Below, in pieces: positions 1 to 9,268 of a stretch of 64,000 nucleotides of DNA. The stretch lies in assembly GCA_030700225.1 (NCBI GenBank), contig JAUYJT010000043.1:1-64000 (forward strand). The letters are read 5' to 3'. Each line of letters opens with the position of its first letter. Positions within the stretch are counted from its first letter, which is position 1. The position numbers and the translations under genes are program-made. The notes beneath the pieces are model-generated. The model had not been told where the DNA came from and did not search any database. It saw only the letters and a list, made by a program, of their open reading frames with translations. This DNA comes from Candidatus Nanopelagicales bacterium. Lineage in GTDB: Bacteria > Actinomycetota > Actinomycetes > S36-B12 > GCA-2699445.

Positions 1-141
1 CAGGCTGATCACCCGCCGCGCCTACGGCTTCCACTCCGCCCACGCAGCCCTCGCCCTTGTCATGCTCTCCTGCGGCCCCATCGACCTACGCCTCCCTCAC
101 GAGCGGCCGACCCGATGACCCACATTCATGCCGGGAGAGCC
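1..141 (+). mobile_element. Right end of an ISL3-family-like insertion sequence
   Basis: The window opens inside an insertion sequence that leaves the left edge. It holds the last codons of a transposase (stop 116-118). A terminal sequence follows whose reverse complement at 141-119 begins GGCTCTCCCGGCATGAATG, resembling the GGCTCT-type ends of ISL3 elements. The boundary is set at 141/142 because the GGDEF protein on the other strand is family-like up to codon 142-144 and then runs into IS-encoded residues. The family is judged from the transposase C-terminus and the end sequence, without a database search. Confidence 0.7.
2..118 (+). CDS. ISL3-like transposase, C-terminal fragment (partial at window edge)
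   Basis: The frame starting at base 2 is open and ends at TGA 116-118. The 38 visible residues include RRAYGFHSAHAALALVMLS and CGPIDLRLPHE. This is the shape of the extreme C-terminus of ISL3-family transposases, where a YGF...A..AL.ML..GG...LP pattern closes the protein. No catalytic residues are in view because the rest lies outside the window. The stop is 23 bases before the inferred IS end. ISL3 is the best guess; another DDE family with a similar tail cannot be excluded. Confidence 0.65.
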   Translation, partial: RLITRRAYGFHSAHAALALVMLSCGPIDLRLPHERPTR

Positions 142-1194
142 GTTCTTGTTCCAGTCGGCGAGCGTCTCATCGACCGAGGCGCGGACCCGCTCGGCGAGGT
201 GGAGCCCTGATTCGGCGTCCCGGGCGTCCGCGACAACGACGAACTCGTCTCCACCGAAGCGTCCCAACTCGTCGCCAACGCGCAGTGCTTTGGTCACGGC
301 TTGCGAAACGGCGCGCAGGGCCTCGTCCCCGGCCAGGTGGCCGAGGCTGTCGTTCACCTGCTTGAACCGGTCGCAATCCGCGATCAGGAGCGCGACCCCC
401 GCAGATTGCCGCCTGGCCCGCTCGACCCTGGCGTCGAGGATCGCGAGGATCGTTGCCCTGTTCCAGACCTCGGTCAGGGCATCGTGTGTGGCTGAGTACT
501 GCAGGCGGTCGTGAGCCTCTGTCAACTCGCGGTTGGCGTCATCCAGCTGCTCGTAAATCCGGCTCTTCTCGATGACGGCGGACACCATTCCGGCGAGTCG
601 CAGATATGCCCTGCGATGGACTCCTTTGTAGGTCCCTGGAGCAGTACTGCTGAAGAACAGGAACCCGATCGGCTTGCCGCGTGCGATCAGCGGGCAGGTG
701 AGACTAGATCGAATTCCCTCGGCCAGTATGAGTCTGGTTGATTCCGAATCGGGGTGCTGCTTGTAGTAGACGCGCAGGTCATCGATGATTCGCGGCTGGC
801 CAGTATCGATGATTCTCTGCAGGCTGCTTCCCGCCATCTGAGCCGAGTACCCCGGCTTGATGTGCAGTTCCACAGCCTCGGAGCGGGACCAATACGCGCG
901 GGCGACGCGCCCTTCGTCTTCCAAGAGGGCGCAGCCCAGTCGGTCAAACGGTATGACGCTTTGGAACGACTCGTAGACATTGTCGAGGACATCCTTCGGA
1001 TGCAGGCCCTGCACGATCTCCTCGCCAATCTCGGCGAAGCGACGCTCGCGCTGGTATCGCAGCGAGAGATGCGTGGACAGCGATCCTCGAGGTCGGCTCC
1101 TATCGCTGGCGTCGGCTTCGGGGACTTCAGCGCGTTGCATGGGGGTCTCGTCTAGCTCCTCGGCCGCGAGCGTCTGTTCGGGCTCTGACTCCAT
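97..1194 (-). CDS. GAF-GGDEF diguanylate cyclase-like protein, 3' end replaced by an IS
   Basis: 365 residues. An N-terminal low-complexity stretch is followed by a GAF-like sensor domain (about 52-215), a short coiled linker (215-235) and a GGDEF domain from about 236. The signature RFGGDEF (312-318) is intact, so GTP binding and c-di-GMP synthesis would be the family role. The domain stops early: after ADWNKN (ending at 351) the last 14 residues, up to the stop at 97-99, are encoded by the ISL3-like element. The beta strands after the active-site loop are missing, about 50 residues short of a normal GGDEF domain. I infer a disrupted, probably inactive gene. It starts with ATG at 1192-1194. 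Confidence 0.85.
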   Translation of the reverse strand: MESEPEQTLAAEELDETPMQRAEVPEADASDRSRPRGSLSTHLSLRYQRERRFAEIGEEIVQGLHPKDVLDNVYESFQSVIPFDRLGCALLEDEGRVARAYWSRSEAVELHIKPGYSAQMAGSSLQRIIDTGQPRIIDDLRVYYKQHPDSESTRLILAEGIRSSLTCPLIARGKPIGFLFFSSTAPGTYKGVHRRAYLRLAGMVSAVIEKSRIYEQLDDANRELTEAHDRLQYSATHDALTEVWNRATILAILDARVERARRQSAGVALLIADCDRFKQVNDSLGHLAGDEALRAVSQAVTKALRVGDELGRFGGDEFVVVADARDAESGLHLAERVRASVDETLADWNKNGSPGMNVGHRVGRS

Positions 1195-1265
1195 ACTTCA
1201 TGCTAAGACTTCCACCGGGAGAGGGATAGGGAGTTCGGCGCCGACTTGCCTGCCCCCAAAGACTT

Positions 1266-1364
1266 AGCGGCCGTTCCGGCCAAACGCGACCGTTAGGGTA
1301 CAGACGCACCCGTTGCAACGGTCGCGTCCTCGCGTGAAGGTCGCGTTTGACCGGAACGGCCGTT
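1266..1364 (-). repeat. Palindromic dispersed repeat, copy A
   Basis: A 99-bp inverted repeat. Arms 1266-1291 and 1339-1364 are 26 bp each with about 24 matches (core AACGGCCGTTCCGG). The centre 1303-1328 forms a second nested inverted repeat around CCGTTGCAACGG. The same element occurs at 27033-27112 and 58779-58876 on the opposite strand. It abuts the IS5-like remnant at about 1372. It could form a long hairpin in RNA or be a non-autonomous mobile element of REP or MITE type. Confidence 0.75.
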
Positions 1365-1373
1365 TCCGCGCGG

Positions 1374-1610
1374 CGGCGGGAGGGCTTCGGAGACGCGGGT
1401 CTGGGCGGCGATGGCGGCGCATCGGGTAAGGGTCAGGGCACTGTCGTAGCCACAGTCCAGGCGCGGGGCTTCGATGTCGGGGAGCTGTCCCTGGTCGGCG
1501 ACGGCGCGCAGGGTGGGTTCGAGCACGATGCTGTCGTTGCGGTTGACGCCGTCGATGACCACGACCTGCTTGACATCGCGGTCGATAGGGAGCGTGACGG
1601 TCCACATCAA
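1374..1610 (-). pseudogene. IS5-family-like transposase remnant
   Basis: Reverse-strand reading gives an internal piece of a DDE transposase: a VVIDGVNRNDS segment, then EPTLRAVADQG and a DCGYDS segment near 1440-1540. This matches the part of IS5-type transposases around ANRHDS...LDRGYDS. Both ends are missing; there is no N-terminal domain upstream and no C-terminal catalytic Glu region. The frame runs on into palindromic repeat A, which supplies non-transposase residues. It is a dead fragment left by an old insertion. The IS family is inferred from motif memory only. Confidence 0.6.
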
Positions 1611-1738
1611 GGGGACGAATTGCTCGCACAGTTGAAGGCTGTCGACATGGCGGCGTTGGTAACGTCAACGGTCGATGGGATACGGTCCTTGGGAAATGCC
1701 GAGATCCGGTTGTCAAAGAGAGGGGTGCTGCCGAGCCG

Positions 1739-2170
1739 ATGAAGATCAGAACCGCTGTCTTGGCGGGCGGCATTGTTGCTTGCGTCGCCGCACTCAGTGG
1801 GTGCTTCGGCGACGGGGCGTCCCAGAAGCCTCTCGCGTCGGTCACGTTCACAGGAACCTCGGCCGCATTCTGCCAGGCGGCGGTGTCCTACAACACCGCC
1901 CAGACGGGTCTGGCTCAAGCAGATGAGCACGATCCAGAGGCAGAGCGCTCAGCGTTGCAGACCTACTTGGATTCCGTCCAGCGTATGGTGGCCTCGCTTC
2001 CGGCCGACGCTCCGGCGGCAGCCAAGAATGGGCTCGCATCAATGCTCAGGCGCGCAGAGCAGGCAGCGCGCAAGAGCCCGCCCGACTTGGCAGCCGGTGC
2101 TAAATCGCTCATCGACGACCAGCCTGATGGAGTCGGAGCGTACGTGCAGAGCGCATGTGAGGGTGGCTAG
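1739..2170 (+). CDS. Small predicted lipoprotein of unknown function
   Basis: 143 residues with a lipoprotein signal: KIRTAVLAGG start, hydrophobic core, lipobox LSGC with the lipidated Cys at about residue 22. The mature part is short, Ala-rich and helical, with three cysteines in all (Cys22, one after the signal in AAFCQAA, one near the C-terminus in QSACEGG). The latter two could form a disulfide outside the membrane. The start is ATG 1739; a purine stretch GAGAGGGG lies about 12 nt upstream, so translation initiation looks weak. It stands alone between IS debris and rpsO. I do not recognise a family. Confidence 0.75.
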   Translation: MKIRTAVLAGGIVACVAALSGCFGDGASQKPLASVTFTGTSAAFCQAAVSYNTAQTGLAQADEHDPEAERSALQTYLDSVQRMVASLPADAPAAAKNGLASMLRRAEQAARKSPPDLAAGAKSLIDDQPDGVGAYVQSACEGG

Positions 2171-2362
2171 CGCCACCGTCTGTTCCGAGCTGCGGGTCGG
2201 GGCGGCGATGGCGGCGCCTGGGATTGACCGGGAATTGGCGCCGGGACGGGCCTCCGGTACTCTTGGCCAGACGGTCTCGGGGCGGGCGCCCCGCGATTCG
2301 TGACCAGACCGAGGACAGGGCGACTTGATCGCCCCCCGGAAGATCGCGCCCGAAGGGAACAC

Positions 2363-2632
2363 ATGCCACTCGATTCAGCTATCAAGCAACAGGTCATGTC
2401 TGAATACGCGACTCATGACGGCGACACCGGAAGCCCTGAGGTACAGGTCGCTCTTCTGACCCGCCGGATCAACGATCTGACCGGGCACCTCAAAGAGCAC
2501 AAGCATGACCATCACAGCCGCAGGGGACTGCTGCTCCTCGTTGGGCAGAGGCGCCGGTTGCTGAACTACCTGGCTGACCGGGACATCGAACGTTACCGTT
2601 CGCTGATCCAAAGACTTGGCATCCGCCGCTGA
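2363..2632 (+). CDS. rpsO: 30S ribosomal protein S15
   Basis: 89 residues, the normal size. It binds the central domain of 16S rRNA early in 30S assembly. The sequence shows the S15 hallmarks: the N-terminal helix, [36 protein letters not shown], and a C-terminal [13 protein letters not shown]. Start ATG 2363 is preceded by GAAGGGA at 2351-2357; the longer upstream frame lacks S15 similarity. As in most bacteria it is followed by pnp, here 188 bases downstream. Confidence 0.97.
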   Translation: MPLDSAIKQQVMSEYATHDGDTGSPEVQVALLTRRINDLTGHLKEHKHDHHSRRGLLLLVGQRRRLLNYLADRDIERYRSLIQRLGIRR

Positions 2633-2645
2633 ACCCCTCTGGGGT
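2633..2645 (+). terminator. Small hairpin directly after rpsO
   Basis: ACCCC TCT GGGGT forms a 5-bp stem with a 3-nt loop immediately after the rpsO stop codon. There is no U tract, so it may act as an RNA 3'-end stabiliser or processing signal between rpsO and pnp instead of a strong terminator. Confidence 0.4.
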
Positions 2646-2795
2646 ACTGGCCGCGCGTGCCGTGACACCGATCTAACAACTGAATAAATCTGCAAACCCA
2701 GAGGCAGTCGGCGGGAAGTCGGTCCTCGGTGGCGGACGTCGGGGATTGCCCCGGCGCCCTCGATCGAAGACCGGCAGTATGTTGTGCCGCTTGCC

Positions 2796-2816
2796 CCTGT
2801 CACAAAGGACAGGAGG
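2796..2816 (+). promoter_or_regulatory. Hairpin overlapping the pnp ribosome binding site
   Basis: CCTGTC (2796-2801) pairs perfectly with GACAGG (2808-2813) around a 6-nt loop. The 3' arm covers the first half of the Shine-Dalgarno sequence AGGAGG (2811-2816) of pnp. Such a hairpin could limit pnp translation. PNPase autoregulation at its own leader is known in Escherichia coli, but by a different structure, so a regulatory role here is inference. Confidence 0.4.
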
Positions 2817-2820
2817 ACCC

Positions 2821-5013
2821 ATGGAGGGTTCCCGAATTCACTCCGCGGAAGCGGTAATCGACAACGGCGCGTTCGGAACGCGCACAATCAAGTTTGAGAC
2901 CGGTCGGCTGGCTCAACAGGCTGGCGGCTCGGCCGTGGCGTACTTGGATGGCGACACCATGTTGCTGTCGGCCACGTCGACTTCGAAGCACCCGAAGGAG
3001 CATCTGGACTTTCTCCCGCTCACCGTTGACGTGGAGGAACGCATGTACGCCGCTGGGCGTATCCCAGGCTCGTTCTTCCGCCGCGAGGGCCGTCCCAGCG
3101 AGGACGCGATCCTCACATGCAGGCTCGTCGACAGGCCGTTGAGGCCGACGTTGGTCAAGGGCCTGCGCAACGAGGTCCAGGTCGTCATCACAGTGCTGTC
3201 GCTTGACCCGGAGCACCTGTACGACGTCGTGGCCATCAATGCGGCGTCAATGTCGACGCAGCTAGCCGGCCTACCGTTCAGTGGTCCGATCGGCGCCACG
3301 CGGGTCGCGTTGATCAAGGGAGAATGGGTCGCTTTCCCGACTCATTCGCAACTGGAGTCGGCGACCTTCGACATGGTCGTAGCCGGTCGTGTCGTTGACC
3401 AGGACGTCGCGATCATGATGGTGGAGGCGGAATCCACGCCAGGCACCATTGAACTGATAGAGCAAGGGGCGACAGCGCCCACGGAGGAAGTCGTCGCCCA
3501 GGGTCTGGAGGCCGCGAAGCCATTCATCCGCGCCCTGTGCGATGCGCAGAGCGAGCTAGCGGCCAAAGCCGCGAAACCGATTCGGGACTTCCCGCTGTAC
3601 CCGGAGTACTCCGACGCCGTCTTCGCGGCGGTCGAGGGCAGGGCGTCGGAAAGATTGGCGAAGACGCTGACGATTCCGGGCAAGACCGAGCGGAACGACG
3701 AGCTGCAGCGGCTGAACGACTCGGTCCACGCCGAGCTCGCCGATACCTACCCAGATTCCGCGAAGGAGATCGGTGCGGCTCTGCGCGCTCTGACCAAGCG
3801 GGTCGTTCGCCAGCGCGTGCTCCGCGAGAAGGTTCGCATCGACGGGCGCGGCTTGGCGGATATCCGCCATCTGAGCGCGGACGTCGACATCGTGCCCAGA
3901 GCCCATGGAAGTGCGTTGTTCGAGCGCGGGGAGACGCAGATTCTTGGCGTCACGACTTTGAACATGCTGCGGATGGAACAGCAGATGGACACCCTGAGTC
4001 CCGAGAGACGCAGACGCTACATGCACGACTACAACTTCCCTCCCTACTCAACTGGAGAGACAGGCAGGGTTGGGACGCCGAAGCGACGCGAGATCGGTCA
4101 CGGTGCCCTTGCTTCTCGGGCACTGATCCCGGTGCTTCCATCCAGGGAGGAGTTCCCCTACGCGATCCGACAGGTGTCTGAGGCGATCAGTTCGAACGGC
4201 TCGACCTCGATGGGATCGGTTTGCGCGGCGACGCTGTCGCTGCTGAACGCGGGTGTGCCGCTGAAGGCTCCGGTCGCGGGCATCGCGATGGGCCTGATAT
4301 CTGCTGAAGTCGACGGAGCCACGCAGTACGTGACGCTGACTGACATCCTCGGAGCTGAGGACGCCTACGGTGACATGGACTTCAAGGTCGCCGGCACGCG
4401 AGAGTTCGTGACCGCGCTCCAGCTGGACACCAAGCTCAGCGGGATACCAGCTCACGTTCTGGCAAGTGCGCTGTCGCAGGCCCACGACGCCAGGCTGGCG
4501 ATCCTCGACGTGATGGCTGAGGCGATCGACGGCCCAGACGACATGTCAGAGCTAGCACCAAGGATCATCACGGTCCGGATACCGATTGACAAGATCGGTG
4601 AGGTGATCGGCCCCAAAGGCAAGATCATCAACCAGATCCAGGAGGAAACCGGCGCCGAGATCACGATCGAGGACGACGGAACGATCTACGTTGGCGCGAT
4701 TAGCGGGTCGGCAGCGGAAGCCGCGCGCAGCAAGATCAACGCCATCGCCAATCCCACGATGCCGGAAGTTGGAGAGCGCTACTTAGGCACGGTCGTGAAG
4801 ACGACCAGCTTCGGCGCGTTCATCTCACTCGTCCCGGGGCGCGACGGCCTGCTGCACATCTCCGAGGTCCGCAAACTCGTTGGTGGCAGGCGCATCGAAG
4901 CTGTGGAAGATGTCGTCAGCGTCGGCCAGAAGCTCCAGGTCGAGATCAAGGAGATCGATCCGAGGGGCAAGCTTTCGCTGGTTCCCGTGCTAGAGGAGTC
5001 GAGCGAGGTCTGA
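2821..5013 (+). CDS. pnp: Polyribonucleotide nucleotidyltransferase (PNPase)
   Basis: 730 residues, usual length. A phosphorolytic 3'-5' exoribonuclease and RNA tailing enzyme of RNA decay. Two RNase PH domains (about 10-150 and 330-560) flank an all-helical linker. A KH domain carries [15 protein letters not shown] (near residue 600), and an S1 domain follows ([30 protein letters not shown]). Start ATG 2821 has an ideal AGGAGG 5 nt upstream; the longer open frame before it is not family-like. It is followed by the M16 peptidase 6 nt after the stop, the standard actinobacterial order. Confidence 0.97.
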   Translation: MEGSRIHSAEAVIDNGAFGTRTIKFETGRLAQQAGGSAVAYLDGDTMLLSATSTSKHPKEHLDFLPLTVDVEERMYAAGRIPGSFFRREGRPSEDAILTCRLVDRPLRPTLVKGLRNEVQVVITVLSLDPEHLYDVVAINAASMSTQLAGLPFSGPIGATRVALIKGEWVAFPTHSQLESATFDMVVAGRVVDQDVAIMMVEAESTPGTIELIEQGATAPTEEVVAQGLEAAKPFIRALCDAQSELAAKAAKPIRDFPLYPEYSDAVFAAVEGRASERLAKTLTIPGKTERNDELQRLNDSVHAELADTYPDSAKEIGAALRALTKRVVRQRVLREKVRIDGRGLADIRHLSADVDIVPRAHGSALFERGETQILGVTTLNMLRMEQQMDTLSPERRRRYMHDYNFPPYSTGETGRVGTPKRREIGHGALASRALIPVLPSREEFPYAIRQVSEAISSNGSTSMGSVCAATLSLLNAGVPLKAPVAGIAMGLISAEVDGATQYVTLTDILGAEDAYGDMDFKVAGTREFVTALQLDTKLSGIPAHVLASALSQAHDARLAILDVMAEAIDGPDDMSELAPRIITVRIPIDKIGEVIGPKGKIINQIQEETGAEITIEDDGTIYVGAISGSAAEAARSKINAIANPTMPEVGERYLGTVVKTTSFGAFISLVPGRDGLLHISEVRKLVGGRRIEAVEDVVSVGQKLQVEIKEIDPRGKLSLVPVLEESSEV

Positions 5014-5019
5014 CTGATC

Positions 5020-7204
<2,185 letters not shown>

Positions 7205-7205
7205 G

Positions 7206-7610
7206 ATGCTGTCACGCGCCGTGGCCCTAGCACTCGCCGTTCTAGTCGCGGGGTATCTGGTTGTGCTTGGTCAGACGGGCCTCGCGCTGCTGGCGACGGC
7301 TGAACCCGCGCCGATGGCGCTAGGGGTCGCGGTCCTGGCATTCCCTGTTCTCGGTGCGTGGGCCATCTGGTCGGAGCTGAGATTCGGGTTCGCGATGGCA
7401 AGGATGACCTCCGATTTGGGACCGGACCCGCTGCCGGACACTAGCCCGGCGGATCTGGAGCGGCGGCGCGATTACGCCGAGGTCCACAGTGACGACTGGG
7501 ACGCCTGGTACAGACTGGCGCTCGCGTACGACGCCTCACGCAACCGGCGTCAGGCCCGCCAGAGCATGGTGTGCGCCTGGCGGTTGTCCAACGGGAAGGC
7601 TGGAAGATAG
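7206..7610 (+). CDS. Two-TM membrane protein of unknown function
   Basis: 134 residues, starting 1 nt after the dapB stop, so almost certainly co-translated with it. Two hydrophobic segments (about 5-30 and 38-60) are followed by a charged cytoplasmic tail containing ADLERRRDYAEVHSDDWDAWYRLALAYDASRNRRQARQSM. That segment looks like one tetratricopeptide-like helix pair. Similar small proteins follow dapB in other Actinomycetota, from memory of the locus. No enzymatic motif. Possible assembly or scaffolding role is inference. Confidence 0.8.
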   Translation: MLSRAVALALAVLVAGYLVVLGQTGLALLATAEPAPMALGVAVLAFPVLGAWAIWSELRFGFAMARMTSDLGPDPLPDTSPADLERRRDYAEVHSDDWDAWYRLALAYDASRNRRQARQSMVCAWRLSNGKAGR

Positions 7611-9089
7611 TCAGCCCGGCGATGTCATCGGTGACGGGTCTGGTGGCGGAGTGGGCTTGGGCGGTATCGAAGGCCGGGATTCGCTCAGGATCCTGGGCTT
7701 CACCGGAGGGCAGTCGGGATCGGTGACCTCGGCAGGGGGTGAAGGACTCGGGGATGGGCCAGGTGCCGCGCAACGCGCGACCGCTTCGGCGTAGGCAGCG
7801 GCGGCGGCATCGTATTCCTGTTTCCAGGCTGAGCGTCGTGCGACCGCGCGCTGGTACTCCCAGCGGGCTGACTCGTATTGGTCCCACGCTTCCTGGGTCC
7901 GTTGCCAGGCTGCGGCCGCAGCGTTCACTTGTTCCGCGTAGTCCTTCCAAATGATGACCTGCGCGTAGTACTCGGCCAGCCCCTGCCTGTACTCGCTCTC
8001 GTCGACCAGCCATCGGTCCGCCCCACGCCGCAAGCGCTCCAACGCCTCCGTCGTAGCCTGGGCGCGCTGCGCTAAAGCCTCGGCCTCCGTGTATGTCGGA
8101 GCTGGTTGGCTCAGCCACGCCCAGCCGCATCCTGGTCCGGTTGGGTCGGCCACCTGGTAAGTGATCTTGGCCTTCAACTTGGGTCGCGCGGGCCTGTTCG
8201 GCGGTTCGGGGCGGACTCGCTCCGCTGGCAGGGCAGTGGGCCAATGCGGGTGCGAGGGAGGTTCAGGGCGATCCACACGGTCGGGTAGTTTCCGGGCACC
8301 CCGTTGCTTGCGAGGCATCGGTATCTGAACCTGGGGTTTGGACACGCTCACAGTTTCCTGCTCCATCAGCCCCTTGTACCGCTCAGGATCGACCCACGGG
8401 TTGCGACGGGTATCTGTCAGCTTCTCCTTCAGGTCTCTGCACAGTCCGGACAGGGACGCCGCGACGATCCGGTCCCACTGACTCGCGGCCTTGAGCAGAG
8501 GGGAGCGACCCCCTGCGGTGATAGACAGCAGCAAGTCGCCACGATTCCACAGCACCTGCGACGCTGTCTGTTGGCCACTGGTCAGGCCCAGGACCGCGGC
8601 CGACGCCTGGTTGACCTCGGCCCGCTGGCCCCACGTGTAGCTGTCCCGCCCAGGACAGGCGGTGACGAACTCGTAGACATCCTCGACTGTGGCGGCCCCA
8701 TAGCCCGCTGGTACCGCGTACGCGGAGATCGTGGCCGACCCCACGCCCGGTATTCGCACAGATCGCTGAGCGGAGATGCTCGCGGGGAGCGGCCAGTGGC
8801 CGCACGCGTAGGCGAACAGGTCGGCGGCGCGGCGCTGTACCCCCCCTGTTGGTTCCCAGGAAGTGGGCAGGTTCTCGTCCACGGCATCGGCCACGGCCCG
8901 ATCGGCTATGAGCGACAGCCCCGCGGATTCCGCGACAACCGGTTGCTCGGCGACAGCTTCGGAAGGCTCGCCAACCGTCGGGAACTCGATGACGCCAGCG
9001 TTGGCTAGCACTAGCAGGCCGCCAAGGTTCATCATCACTACCAGTGCGGTCGTGATGAGAGGAGGTAGTGCGCCCGACCCCTTCGCCAT
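7611..9089 (-). CDS. Membrane-anchored, coiled-coil, proline-rich protein of unknown function
   Basis: 492 residues from the chosen ATG (9087-9089); a 39-residue longer frame exists but is poor in the expected N-terminal charge pattern. One TM segment lies near residues 10-30 (PLITTALVVMMNLGGLLVLA), with an extracytoplasmic globular part (about 60-240). A Pro/Arg-rich linker (about 250-320) precedes a Trp/Ala-rich helical region (340-460) rich in Y, W and A that looks like coiled coil. The tail PSPSPSPPAEV... is cell-wall-linker-like. It is divergent from the PBP gene and convergent with the dapB-linked gene, touching it end to end. A cell-envelope role is inference; I recognise no family. 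Confidence 0.72.
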   Translation of the reverse strand: MAKGSGALPPLITTALVVMMNLGGLLVLANAGVIEFPTVGEPSEAVAEQPVVAESAGLSLIADRAVADAVDENLPTSWEPTGGVQRRAADLFAYACGHWPLPASISAQRSVRIPGVGSATISAYAVPAGYGAATVEDVYEFVTACPGRDSYTWGQRAEVNQASAAVLGLTSGQQTASQVLWNRGDLLLSITAGGRSPLLKAASQWDRIVAASLSGLCRDLKEKLTDTRRNPWVDPERYKGLMEQETVSVSKPQVQIPMPRKQRGARKLPDRVDRPEPPSHPHWPTALPAERVRPEPPNRPARPKLKAKITYQVADPTGPGCGWAWLSQPAPTYTEAEALAQRAQATTEALERLRRGADRWLVDESEYRQGLAEYYAQVIIWKDYAEQVNAAAAAWQRTQEAWDQYESARWEYQRAVARRSAWKQEYDAAAAAYAEAVARCAAPGPSPSPSPPAEVTDPDCPPVKPRILSESRPSIPPKPTPPPDPSPMTSPG

Positions 9090-9268
9090 ATGCGAAACGT
9101 ACCCCGAGATGTGTGCTGCCGAGGCGTTGTTCTTGGCCGAGCTGTGATGGTGTGTGGCCGCCGAGGGGTCGACGCACAGGTACGGTGGAGCCGTGCGGGA
9201 GCCCAATCGGGCCGGATGGACCGGTCCGCGGGCGTCAGCAGAAGCGCTCGACCGAACGGTGGTGGTCA

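Noticed and set aside
1607-1930. Reverse-strand 107-codon ORF opposite the small lipoprotein
   Set aside because: It is antisense to a lipoprotein with a clear signal and lipobox and has no domain of its own.
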